From Roseinatronobacter domitianus (lineage in GTDB: Bacteria > Pseudomonadota > Alphaproteobacteria > Rhodobacterales > Rhodobacteraceae), in the NCBI RefSeq assembly GCF_023336755.1, contig NZ_JALZWP010000001.1, forward strand, positions 141,959 to 205,958: a DNA stretch of 64,000 nucleotides, in the 5' to 3' direction. Position numbers and translations under genes: made by a program. The notes under the pieces are model-generated. The model did no database searches. It was not told the DNA's origin and saw nothing but the letters and a program-made list of their open reading frames with translations. This document shows, piece after piece, positions 1-7,468 of the stretch (positions are counted from its first letter, which is position 1; every line of letters starts with the position of its first letter).

Positions 1-1
1 C

Positions 2-139
2 GCGGATGGGGGCGAGTTTGGCTTGGGCGGTGAGATCGGCATTGCCACCGGCAAGATGCATGCACGCGGGCCGGTGGGGGCAGAGCAGTTGACCAGTTTC
101 AAATATCTGGTCACGGGCAACGGGACGGTGCGGGCTTAA
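2..139 (+). CDS. proA: gamma-glutamyl phosphate reductase, C-terminal end (partial)
   Basis: Only the last 45 codons are in the window; the gene enters from the left edge and stops with TAA. The visible residues contain the run [21 protein letters not shown] followed by a short TSFKY segment, which is the conserved C-terminal end of glutamate-5-semialdehyde dehydrogenase. This cytoplasmic NADPH enzyme reduces gamma-glutamyl phosphate in the second step of proline synthesis. The catalytic cysteine lies upstream and cannot be checked. It converges on hisA, with a palindrome between the two stops. Confidence 0.85.
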   Translation, partial: ADGGEFGLGGEIGIATGKMHARGPVGAEQLTSFKYLVTGNGTVRA

Positions 140-140
140 A

Positions 141-187
141 GCATGTTGCTCAAACGTGGGAACCGGTTTTGAGCTTCTCGAACATGC
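141..187. repeat. intergenic compound palindrome
   Basis: An outer 7-bp arm (GCATGTT at 141-147 with AACATGC at 181-187) encloses an inner 7-bp arm (GCTCAAA at 148-154 with TTTGAGC at 168-174). It lies between the convergent stops of proA and hisA. There is no T-run, so it is not a classical terminator. From memory, it resembles intergenic palindromes that are scattered in many copies in alphaproteobacterial genomes. A related element lies at 6512-6555. Confidence 0.6.
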
Positions 188-199
188 GACAGGAAAAGC

Positions 200-922
200 T
201 TAGCCCCGCAGCACCGCCATCGCCTCGGCCAGATCCAGCTTGCCATCATACAAAGCGCGGCCCGAAATAGCGCCGTCAAGCGCCGCGCCGCAATCGCGCA
301 GCGCGATCAGGTCGTCCAACCGTGACACGCCGCCCGATGCGATAACCGGGATCGACACGGCCCGCGCCAGCGCCGCCGTGGCCTCTACATTCGGGCCTTG
401 CATCGCGCCGTCGCGGTTAATGTCGGTATAAATGATCGCCGCCACGCCCGCGTCCTCGAACTGGCGGGCAAGCTCCGTCACCTCGACATTGGTTTCCTCG
501 GCCCAGCCCTTGGTGGCGACCCTGCCATTGCGCGCATCAATCCCAACCGCCACTTGGCCCGGAAACGCGCGCGCGGCCTCGCGCACCAGATCGGGGTTTT
601 CCACTGCCACCGTGCCAAGGATGACCCGCGCCAAGCCCTTTGTCAGCCAGCCCTCGATCGTTGCCATGTCGCGAATGCCGCCGCCCAGTTGCGCGGGCAC
701 ATCCACCGCCGCCAGAATTGCGTCTACCGCGCCGCCATTCACCGGAGTGCCTGCAAATGCGCCGTTCAGGTCCACCAAATGCAGCCATTCCGCGCCTTGA
801 TCCACGAACGCGCGCGCTTGCGCTGCCGGGTCGTCACCAAAGACCGTGGCCTTTTCCATATCGCCTTTATACAGGCGCACGCATTGCCCGTCCTTCAGGT
901 CAATCGCGGGATAAAGAATCAT
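200..922 (-). CDS. hisA: phosphoribosylformimino-5-aminoimidazole carboxamide ribotide isomerase
   Basis: HisA catalyses the Amadori-type isomerisation of ProFAR to PRFAR, the fourth step of histidine synthesis, in the cytoplasm. The 240-residue TIM barrel begins [17 protein letters not shown], with the family's N-terminal catalytic Asp in PAIDL, and has the second catalytic region as [14 protein letters not shown]. The start at 922 is chosen because a perfect AGGAGG lies 8 bases upstream; the longer reading frame to 1024 adds residues unlike the family. It is the last gene of a leftward pepA-holC-hisA run, 117 bases after holC. No hisF or hisH is next to it, so it is detached from a his operon here. 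Confidence 0.95.
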   Translation of the reverse strand: MILYPAIDLKDGQCVRLYKGDMEKATVFGDDPAAQARAFVDQGAEWLHLVDLNGAFAGTPVNGGAVDAILAAVDVPAQLGGGIRDMATIEGWLTKGLARVILGTVAVENPDLVREAARAFPGQVAVGIDARNGRVATKGWAEETNVEVTELARQFEDAGVAAIIYTDINRDGAMQGPNVEATAALARAVSIPVIASGGVSRLDDLIALRDCGAALDGAISGRALYDGKLDLAEAMAVLRG

Positions 923-1039
923 GGCGCGGGCCTCCTGTCTGTCTACCCCGCTGCGTTTAGCGCGCGGGCGGGCAGGGGAAAACCGCCAATCCACTTCATC
1001 TTGCCGCAAATACTCACGACGCAACGCAGGCCACAGGCG

Positions 1040-1507
1040 CTAGCCCTCGCCGGATTGCGCTTTCTTTGCCCAAGCGCCGCCGTCCTGCGACCAGTATTCC
1101 GCCTGCACGCCGGCCGCTGCCATTGCCTTCCATTGCGTGCGGGCATGGACGACCGCCGCCTCATCCTGCCCATCGAACAAAATCCACAGCCGTTCCAAGC
1201 CTGCAACATCTGCGGGGTCCACCTCCGCGCGATCCACGGCCATCGCGCAGACGGGATTATTCGGCGCGTCGTGCGCGGTGGTCAATAAAATGGGCTGGTC
1301 GGCGTCGTGCGGGCCACCGGCCAGCCCATGCGGCAAGAAGCTGTCCTTTGCGCCCAGCCACAAGGCGGCATCCAGCCGTTCCAGACCGGCCATGTCCCCC
1401 CCGCGCACGACCACGCGCCAGCCCGCGCCAAATGCGCGGGTCAGCAGCGTCGAAGCCGTCACCTCTACGGGATCGCGCGTCAGGTGGTAGAACATGGCCT
1501 TGCCCAT
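1040..1507 (-). CDS. holC: DNA polymerase III chi subunit
   Basis: A 155-residue protein of the HolC family, the clamp-loader accessory subunit that bridges the pol III holoenzyme and single-stranded DNA-binding protein. Visible family marks are the N-terminal MFYHLTRDPVE strand and the central region around DSFLPHGLAG and DQPILLTT. Length matches the family (about 140-155). It starts only 3 bases after the pepA stop, and this pepA-holC pairing is common in proteobacteria. An ssb gene for its partner lies elsewhere in the window (38470-38985). Confidence 0.9.
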   Translation of the reverse strand: MGKAMFYHLTRDPVEVTASTLLTRAFGAGWRVVVRGGDMAGLERLDAALWLGAKDSFLPHGLAGGPHDADQPILLTTAHDAPNNPVCAMAVDRAEVDPADVAGLERLWILFDGQDEAAVVHARTQWKAMAAAGVQAEYWSQDGGAWAKKAQSGEG

Positions 1508-1510
1508 GTG

Positions 1511-2962
1511 TCAGTCCTCGAACCGTGTGCGGATCAGCGCGTCCAGCGTCAACACGCCCCAGCCAGAGGCTCCTTTTGGCGCATGGGCGCTGTCACCTTT
1601 CGTCAGCGCCACGCCAGCAATGTCCAGATGCGCCCATGGCACCCCTTCGGGCACGAAGCGTTCCAGGAACGAGGCGGCGGTGCAGGACCCGGCGGGCCGT
1701 CCGCCCGTGTTCTTCACATCGCCCAGTCGCGAATCGATCTGGCGTTGGTATTCCGCGCCCAAGGGCATCCGCCATGCGCCTTCGCCCGCGTCGCGCGCAG
1801 CCCCAAGAATACCGTCGGCCAGCGTGTCGTCATTGCAGAACACCCCCGCGCGATCATGCCCAAGGGCGATGATGATCGCGCCTGTCAGGGTCGCAAGGTC
1901 GATCATGGCGCGCGGCTCAAATCGTTCGGCGGCGTAATGCAGCATGTCGCACAGCACCAAGCGCCCTTCGGCATCGGTGTTGATGACCTCGATCATGTCG
2001 CCCTTCATGGAGCGCACGATGTCGCCGGGTCGCTGCGCGCGCGCATCTGGCATGTTTTCAACCAAGCCCACCAGCCCGATCACATGCGCGGGGGCGCGGC
2101 GCAGCGCAAGCGCCTGCATAAGCCCGACGGTGACAGCCGCGCCGCCCATATCCATCGTCATCTCTTCCATACCTGCGCCGGGCTTCAGCGAAATGCCGCC
2201 AGTGTCGAACATCACGCCCTTGCCCAACACGCAAAGCGGCGGCCCTTCCGCGCCCTTCCAATGCATGATCGCCAGTTTCGGCGGGTTGTCAGAGGCTTGG
2301 CCCACCGCCAGCAGCGCGCGCATGCCAAGTTTCTCCATCTCGTCGCGGTCAAGGATTTCAACGCTCAGTCCGATATCAGCAAGCCCGGCGATCTGCGCCG
2401 CGAAACTTTCGGTGTTCAGCACATTGGCGGGCGCGTGAACCAGATCGCGGGTCAGATGCACCGATTGCGCGAGTGCTGTGGCGTCGTCCAGCACGGGTTT
2501 GGCCGCCTCCGGGTCTTTGACTGCACAGAGCAGGCCGCCCAATGGGCTTTTCGGGGCGGCTTTCATCGCCTCGTAGCGGTAGCTGCGCAGGGCCGCATGC
2601 AGCGCAATCTCGCGCAAGGGCAGGGTGTCGAGTGCGATCAGTGCCGCGTCCTCGCCCTGTGCCGCGCCAATGCTGTTGCCCGCGCGGCGTAGCTGGTCAG
2701 ATGTGGCCTTGCGCGGCAGCCGAATGATCTGCAACGCCCGCGCAGCCAGGCCCGCGGGATAGGCCAGCGTCATCCCTTTGCCCGGTTTGAGCGCGCCAAA
2801 TTCCGAACTGCCGACAGCGCGCGCGACCGCGCCACGGGTCAGCTTGTCGCAGCGTTTGGCAGCACGCGGCAGCGGGGCGTCTGGGTCGGCAAAGACCACC
2901 ACGCGGCCCGGATGGGTGTCAAGGTGGTCAAGCTCTAGCGCAAGGGCGGTCAGGTTGGTCAT
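1511..2962 (-). CDS. pepA: leucyl aminopeptidase, M17 family
   Basis: A cytosolic dinuclear-metal aminopeptidase that removes N-terminal residues from peptides. The 483-residue product has the M17 signature NTDAEGRL at about residues 327-334, with the metal and catalytic Asp/Glu/Arg. The preceding KGVMFDTGG segment carries the other metal ligands. The start at 2962 (MTNLTALALELD) follows a GGAG motif; the longer open frame to 3328 runs through the divergent eda gene and is rejected. In E. coli the homologue also binds DNA in Xer recombination and car regulation; whether that holds here is unknown. First gene of the pepA-holC-hisA run. Confidence 0.93.
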   Translation of the reverse strand: MTNLTALALELDHLDTHPGRVVVFADPDAPLPRAAKRCDKLTRGAVARAVGSSEFGALKPGKGMTLAYPAGLAARALQIIRLPRKATSDQLRRAGNSIGAAQGEDAALIALDTLPLREIALHAALRSYRYEAMKAAPKSPLGGLLCAVKDPEAAKPVLDDATALAQSVHLTRDLVHAPANVLNTESFAAQIAGLADIGLSVEILDRDEMEKLGMRALLAVGQASDNPPKLAIMHWKGAEGPPLCVLGKGVMFDTGGISLKPGAGMEEMTMDMGGAAVTVGLMQALALRRAPAHVIGLVGLVENMPDARAQRPGDIVRSMKGDMIEVINTDAEGRLVLCDMLHYAAERFEPRAMIDLATLTGAIIIALGHDRAGVFCNDDTLADGILGAARDAGEGAWRMPLGAEYQRQIDSRLGDVKNTGGRPAGSCTAASFLERFVPEGVPWAHLDIAGVALTKGDSAHAPKGASGWGVLTLDALIRTRFED

Positions 2963-3088
2963 GGGTGCTCCGGCATTTGTTTGGGGCAAAGCTAGTCCAG
3001 CGCTCCGGCGATGACCACCGCTCTTGCGAAAATGTCTGGTGCGCGTTATGGCTGTTACCGCTAACGGTTCATGTAAGGAGCACCGCCC

Positions 3089-3730
3089 ATGACCCCCGCC
3101 CAACAAAGCGACCGCGCGCTGGAACTGTGCCGCTTGGCCCCGGTGATCCCGGTTATCGTGGTCGATGATCTGGCCCATGCGCGCCCCTTGGCAGAGGCGC
3201 TTGTCGCCGGGGGCTTGCCGGTGCTGGAAGTGACCCTGCGCACCGAGTGCGCGTTGCAGGCGATTGCCGCCATGGCAGAGGTGCCGGGTGCTGTGGTGGG
3301 CGCGGGCACGGTGCTGACCCCGGCGCATATGAAAGCCGCAAAGGACGCGGGCGCGACATTTGCGGTGTCCCCCGGTGCAACACCTGCGTTGATAGATGCG
3401 GCCCGTGTCGAAGCGGTGCCGCTTCTGCCCGGCGCGCAGACCTGTTCAGAGGTGATGGCGCTGCTGGAGCAAGGCTACCATGTGCAAAAGTTCTTTCCCG
3501 CAGAATCCATCGGCGGGGCCGGGGCGCTGAAATCCATCGGCGGGCCCTTGCCGCAAGTGACCTTCTGCCCGACCGGCGGGATCACGCCAGAGCTTGCGCC
3601 GGGCTATCTGGCGCTGGCGAACGTGGCCTGTGTGGGCGGGTCATGGGTTGCGCCGAAAGCCTTGATGCAAGCGGGCGACTGGGCGCAGATCACGGATATT
3701 GCGCGTGCCGCGGCAGGGCTGTCGCGGTAG
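3089..3730 (+). CDS. eda: 2-dehydro-3-deoxy-phosphogluconate (KDPG/KHG) aldolase
   Basis: Class I aldolase that cleaves KDPG into pyruvate and glyceraldehyde 3-phosphate, the last step of the Entner-Doudoroff pathway. The 213 residues carry the catalytic glutamate in LEVTLRT (about residue 50) and the Schiff-base lysine in VQKFFPAES (about residue 133), with the phosphate-binding PTGGI further on. An AAGGAG ribosome site sits at a good distance from the start. It is divergent from pepA. The companion dehydratase edd is not adjacent. Confidence 0.95.
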   Translation: MTPAQQSDRALELCRLAPVIPVIVVDDLAHARPLAEALVAGGLPVLEVTLRTECALQAIAAMAEVPGAVVGAGTVLTPAHMKAAKDAGATFAVSPGATPALIDAARVEAVPLLPGAQTCSEVMALLEQGYHVQKFFPAESIGGAGALKSIGGPLPQVTFCPTGGITPELAPGYLALANVACVGGSWVAPKALMQAGDWAQITDIARAAAGLSR

Positions 3731-3761
3731 ATCGGGTTTTGGCCGCGCGTGTCCCGCGCGG

Positions 3762-4544
3762 TCAGCGATTGCGATACCGCGTCAAGCTATGCTGCAACTC
3801 CAGCACCGGCAGCACGTCGGGAAGGGCAAGTGCCGCTTCTGACATGAACAGAATATTGAATTGATGCCTGCGCTCGAAATCGCGGGCGACAGGCACCAGC
3901 CTGCGCGCCAGCAAATGCGCCAGCACATCATGGGCTAACCATTGCCCTTTCCAGAAAGCTGCGCTTTCGACCTCTATCATCATGAGGTCCGCGCGCTTCA
4001 GCAGCGCCTCTGCGCCGGCCAGAACCTTTTCGGACGCGCCTTCAACATCGACCCAAAGGGCGGCGCGCTCTGCCCCGGTGGCCACGCTGTCCAGCCGCAG
4101 GCCGGGAACCGTGACTGTTTCGTATTCGGCCTTCGGGTCTTCGCGCAGCATTAAAGAGGACCGGCCAGAATGCACACCCTGCGCGGAATGCCGGTCCGCA
4201 GTCAGCACCTTGAATGTGACCGGTCCGTCGCTGTCGGACAGGGCCGACAAAAGGTATTCTACCCTCAGTGCCGCGAAATTGTGGCGTTTGGCAAAGCGCG
4301 CATGGTTATGGGGGTTGCCCTCATAGGCGAGCACGCGGGCATCGGGCAGCAAGTGCCGGGCACGCCGCGCGCCCGACCCGTCATGCGCGCCGGCCTCGAT
4401 GAACACATCGGGCGCGACGACCGGCAACAACGCAAAGAACATCTTGCGCAGATCGGCGGCAGAACGTGCCCGGTCTGCGCGGTCGCGCAGGTCGTAAAGC
4501 GATGCGCGCGCGCTCAGTTGTGCAAGCGCCTGTCCGGGTGTCAT
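3762..4544 (-). CDS. FkbM-family SAM-dependent methyltransferase
   Basis: A 260-residue protein whose middle has the pattern of FkbM-type methyltransferases. [12 protein letters not shown] (about residues 48-59) is the SAM-binding glycine loop, [13 protein letters not shown] is the acidic turn after strand 2, and [15 protein letters not shown] is the diagnostic late motif of the family. The acceptor is unknown; relatives O-methylate sugars, polyketides or other small molecules. An AAGGAA site precedes the ATG. It lies alone between eda and rpsB, so context gives no substrate. Confidence 0.8.
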   Translation of the reverse strand: MTPGQALAQLSARASLYDLRDRADRARSAADLRKMFFALLPVVAPDVFIEAGAHDGSGARRARHLLPDARVLAYEGNPHNHARFAKRHNFAALRVEYLLSALSDSDGPVTFKVLTADRHSAQGVHSGRSSLMLREDPKAEYETVTVPGLRLDSVATGAERAALWVDVEGASEKVLAGAEALLKRADLMMIEVESAAFWKGQWLAHDVLAHLLARRLVPVARDFERRHQFNILFMSEAALALPDVLPVLELQHSLTRYRNR

Positions 4545-4649
4545 GATGTTTCCTTCACTGGTCGCGCGCCAGATTGAGCAGGGGCGTGCGTGCGGTCAAC
4601 CCCTCTTGCGTCCATGCCGGAAACCGTCTAAGCGACACGCACTTCACAG

Positions 4650-4724
4650 GTGGGGGTCGGGCCGCGCGGGCAGAAAAATCCGCAACGGTCCACCGGTTGA
4701 GGCTTTGGCCTTGAAACCCCCCAC
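4650..4724 (+). promoter_or_regulatory. structured rpsB leader, candidate autoregulatory element
   Basis: Within the 5' leader of rpsB, GTGGGGGT (4650-4657) can pair with ACCCCCCAC (4716-4724, one extra C), enclosing about 58 bases that include a small AGGC/GCCT hairpin. rpsB-tsf operons are known in E. coli to be repressed by excess S2 through the leader. This structure is an inferred equivalent and has not been matched to a described RNA family. Confidence 0.4.
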
Positions 4725-4752
4725 TCAGGCGCAAACCGGAAAGGAACACGTT

Positions 4753-5550
4753 ATGGCGCTTCCCGATTTCTCGATGCGGCAGCTTTTGGAAGCTGGCGTT
4801 CACTTTGGCCACCAGACGCAGCGCTGGAACCCGCGCATGGGTCCGTATATCTACGGCGAGCGTAACGGCATCCACATCATGGATCTGACGCAGACTGTGC
4901 CGCTGCTGGACGCAGCGCTGAATGTCATTCGCGAAACCGTCTCCAAGGGTGGCCGCGTGCTGTTCGTCGGCACCAAGCGCCAGGCCTCCAAGGCCGTGGC
5001 TGACGCCGCTGACCGCTCCGCGCAGTTCTACATGAACCACCGCTGGCTGGGCGGCACGCTGACCAACTGGAAAACCGTGTCGCAGTCGATCCAGCGCCTG
5101 AAAGCTCTGGACGAAAAGTTGGAAGGTGGCGCCGAAGGTCTGACCAAGAAAGAACGTCTTGGCATGGAACGCGAACAGGCCAAGCTGCAAGCATCGCTTG
5201 GTGGCATCCGCGAAATGGGCGGCCTGCCGAACCTGCTCTTCGTGATCGACGTGAACAAGGAAGACCTCGCCATTCAGGAAGCCAAGAAGCTGGGCATTCC
5301 GGTTGTGGCCGTGGTTGACACCAACTGCTCGCCCGATGGCGTTGATTACATCATCCCCGGCAATGACGACGCAGCACGCGCGATTGCGCTGTATTGCGAT
5401 CTGGTCAGCCGCGCGGCACTCGACGGCATGACCGCGCAGATGGGCGCGGCGGGTATCGACCTTGGTGCGTTGGAAGAAGCGCCGGTCGAAGAGGCTCTGG
5501 CCGAAGACGCCCCCGCCGAAGCCACGACCGAGACAGAAGCCCAAGGCTGA
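4753..5550 (+). CDS. rpsB: 30S ribosomal protein S2
   Basis: The 265-residue S2 protein of the small ribosomal subunit. The start at 4753 gives the conserved [19 protein letters not shown] beginning and is preceded by AAGGAA. Conserved stretches [22 protein letters not shown] and [15 protein letters not shown] are all visible. The C-terminal 30 or so residues form an acidic Ala/Glu-rich tail ([17 protein letters not shown]), common in alphaproteobacterial S2. First gene of rpsB-tsf, with an 86-base spacer containing a perfect hairpin. Confidence 0.98.
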   Translation: MALPDFSMRQLLEAGVHFGHQTQRWNPRMGPYIYGERNGIHIMDLTQTVPLLDAALNVIRETVSKGGRVLFVGTKRQASKAVADAADRSAQFYMNHRWLGGTLTNWKTVSQSIQRLKALDEKLEGGAEGLTKKERLGMEREQAKLQASLGGIREMGGLPNLLFVIDVNKEDLAIQEAKKLGIPVVAVVDTNCSPDGVDYIIPGNDDAARAIALYCDLVSRAALDGMTAQMGAAGIDLGALEEAPVEEALAEDAPAEATTETEAQG

Positions 5551-5579
5551 TCGTCTACTGTCAGGATCTGACATGATAC

Positions 5580-5611
5580 TGTGACAGGGGCGCTGTATGC
5601 CCCCTGTCACA
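5580..5611 (+). promoter_or_regulatory. perfect stem-loop between rpsB and tsf
   Basis: GTGACAGGGG (5581-5590) pairs perfectly with CCCCTGTCAC (5601-5610), extended by a T-A pair to 11 bp, with a 10-base loop. It is not followed by a T-run, so full termination is unlikely. A partial attenuator, an RNase processing site or a 3'-end stabiliser that sets the S2 to EF-Ts ratio are possible roles. Confidence 0.55.
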
Positions 5612-5636
5612 TCCTTGATATTCAGGAGTGAGAAAC

Positions 5637-6509
5637 ATGGCAATCACCGCAGCAATGGTGAAGGAACTGCGCGAATCCACCGGCGCAGGCATGATGGACG
5701 CGAAGAAAGCACTGACCGAGACGGGCGGCGACATGGAAGCGGCAACCGATTGGTTGCGCACCAAGGGTCTGGCCAAGGCCGCCAAGAAATCGGGCCGCAC
5801 GGCTGCCGAAGGTCTGGTTGCCGTTGCCGTCGAAGGCGGCAAGGGTGTTGCGGTTGAAGTGAACTCGGAAACCGATTTCGTCGCCAAGAACGCCGAATTC
5901 CAGTCGATGGTCGCAGGCATTGCCACCACCGCGTTGACCGCCTCGGATGTAGACGCGCTGGCCGCCGCCGATATGGGCGGCAAGCCCGTTTCGACCGTGC
6001 TGACCGACGCGATTGCGAAAATCGGCGAGAACATGACCCTGCGCCGCATGGCCATGATCGAGGGTGAGACGGTTGTCTCTTACGTCCATAATGCCGCGAC
6101 CGATGGCATGGGCAAGATCGGCGTGCTGGTCGCCATGTCCGGCGGTGACGCCGGGTTCGGCAAGCAGGTCGCCATGCATATCGCCGCAACCAACCCGGCA
6201 TCGCTGGATGAAGCCTCGCTGGACCCGGCGATTGTCGAAAAGGAAAAGCAGGTCCAGATCGACATCGCGCGCGAATCGGGCAAGCCAGAGAACATCATCG
6301 AGAACATGATCGTCGGCCGCATGAAGAAATTCATGGCCGAGGTCACGCTGATGGGCCAGGCCTTCGTCATCAACCCCGACCTGACCGTGGCGCAAGCCGC
6401 TGCTGAGGCGGGCGCGACGATCACCGGCTTTGTCCGTATGGAGGTCGGCGAAGGGATCGAGAAGAAAGAAGAAAACTTCGCCGAGGAAGTGGCGAAGATG
6501 CAGGGCTAA
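5637..6509 (+). CDS. tsf: translation elongation factor Ts
   Basis: EF-Ts, 290 residues, the guanine-nucleotide exchange factor that recycles EF-Tu-GDP. The N-terminal UBA-like domain is clear ([19 protein letters not shown]), followed by the EF-Tu-contacting core with SETDFVAKN (about residues 78-86), the TDFVxxN signature of the family. The start at 5637 follows a CAGGAG site; an upstream in-frame ATG only adds MRN. It is co-directional with rpsB, as in nearly all bacteria, and is followed by a strong terminator. Confidence 0.98.
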   Translation: MAITAAMVKELRESTGAGMMDAKKALTETGGDMEAATDWLRTKGLAKAAKKSGRTAAEGLVAVAVEGGKGVAVEVNSETDFVAKNAEFQSMVAGIATTALTASDVDALAAADMGGKPVSTVLTDAIAKIGENMTLRRMAMIEGETVVSYVHNAATDGMGKIGVLVAMSGGDAGFGKQVAMHIAATNPASLDEASLDPAIVEKEKQVQIDIARESGKPENIIENMIVGRMKKFMAEVTLMGQAFVINPDLTVAQAAAEAGATITGFVRMEVGEGIEKKEENFAEEVAKMQG

Positions 6510-6511
6510 GA

Positions 6512-6555
6512 GCAATTTCAGAAAAAGTTGACAGACTTTTTCGGTTCGAAATTGC
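6512..6555. repeat. intergenic compound palindrome (second copy of type)
   Basis: Outer arms GCAATTTC (6512-6519) and GAAATTGC (6548-6555) enclose inner arms GAAAAAGT (6521-6528) and ACTTTTTC (6535-6542). The nested two-arm architecture and the right end (TTCGAAATTGCGA) parallel the element at 141-187 (CTCGAACATGCGA). It begins 3 bases after the tsf stop and precedes the real terminator. Confidence 0.6.
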
Positions 6556-6593
6556 GAAGAGAAGACTCTTCTCTGGTTTCATTGGAAGATTGG

Positions 6594-6625
6594 CGGCGCT
6601 CCGAGGGATCGGAGCGCCGTTTTTT
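6594..6625 (+). terminator. rho-independent terminator of rpsB-tsf
   Basis: A perfect 11-bp GC-rich stem (CGGCGCTCCGA with TCGGAGCGCCG) with a GGGA tetraloop is followed directly by six Ts. It is among the clearest intrinsic terminators in the window. It ends 15 bases before the stop of the converging DUF2971 gene. Confidence 0.92.
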
Positions 6626-6640
6626 GGTTCGATTTTGAGT

Positions 6641-7465
6641 TTAGAAACCCCTGTAACTTGCATTGCTCGGAGATACCGGGCAAGTTATTCCATGGATTTG
6701 CAGAGCGTTTTTAATTGTTTTAAGAGGTGTTTTGTTTGTCGGGCCTAATGTGATTCCGCGAATAGCCTCTACAGGAATTTTAAATTTAACGAATGGCGAC
6801 AAAACACCACGGCTCTCTCTGAATTCAACACCTTTGATTTTTGAAACGGATTCAAAGGTAAATAGCCTCCATTCACGCTCTTCAGCAAATGCTTCATTCT
6901 TGATCGTAAAAAGTAATCTTGTAGCATTTTTTTGTTGCTTGAACTTTTCTCGTGTATAGGCCAACTGACGATCACCGATCCCATCCGGATATTCTTTATA
7001 TTTTTCAGCGTCTTCCCCAAAAGCGTCGTTGAGTATCCTAATGACTTCGTTGGACTGCTTATTGTCTTTGTGACCATAGTATACCTTGGACATTGTCAGC
7101 GGCAGCGTTTCTGTCGAGTTCGATGCAAGCGCTGTCAAAGCTTCTTTGTCAAATGATATTGAAAATCCAGTTCCATCTGCCGCGTAACCTCTCCACTGGC
7201 TTAATAAGTCGCGCTCTTCTGAGAAGCAGGTTCCTAAAGCAACATACATGTCTAAGATCGTCTCAACAGCAAATCGTGCGCCTTTCTTTTTGAGCGTTTT
7301 ATCTTGGTCCTTGGAGCGGTCGAACAACTCTAGCCATTTTCGAAGCATCCAAGTTCCCTCTAGATGATCGTTTGACTGAGAAAGCGCTGTGAGCCAGATT
7401 TCTTTATTCTTGATAAATGACAAGAAAACCGATGCCGAACAATAATGATGAACTTGGCCTACCAT
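6641..7465 (-). CDS. DUF2971 domain protein, probably acquired
   Basis: A 274-residue protein matching the DUF2971 pattern: an N-terminal HHYCSASVFLSFIKNKEIWLT, a central ERDLLSQWRGYAADGTGFSISFD, and a later EEREWRLF. The biochemical function of the family is not established; members turn up in variable and phage-related regions. Base composition differs sharply from both neighbours (19 G+C of 60 at 6901-6960, 23 of 60 at 6781-6840) and it uses AT-ending codons. It starts 3 bases after the polA stop with only a weak GAGGA site and ends just before the tsf terminator, so it looks like a single-gene insertion. Start uncertain. Confidence 0.75.
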   Translation of the reverse strand: MVGQVHHYCSASVFLSFIKNKEIWLTALSQSNDHLEGTWMLRKWLELFDRSKDQDKTLKKKGARFAVETILDMYVALGTCFSEERDLLSQWRGYAADGTGFSISFDKEALTALASNSTETLPLTMSKVYYGHKDNKQSNEVIRILNDAFGEDAEKYKEYPDGIGDRQLAYTREKFKQQKNATRLLFTIKNEAFAEEREWRLFTFESVSKIKGVEFRESRGVLSPFVKFKIPVEAIRGITLGPTNKTPLKTIKNALQIHGITCPVSPSNASYRGF

Positions 7466-7468
7466 TCC

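Noticed and set aside
398-1288. A plus-strand frame of 296 codons across hisA and holC
   Set aside because: It is antisense to two recognised genes, has an Arg/His/Ala-rich composition typical of mirror frames in GC-rich DNA and has no family signature.
3743-3761. A CCGCGCG/CGCGCGG hairpin between eda and the FkbM gene as a terminator
   Set aside because: There is no T-run on either side; the GC alternation is common by chance here.
4555-5643. A minus-strand frame of 362 codons
   Set aside because: It is antisense to rpsB, a certain gene, and its protein shows no domain.
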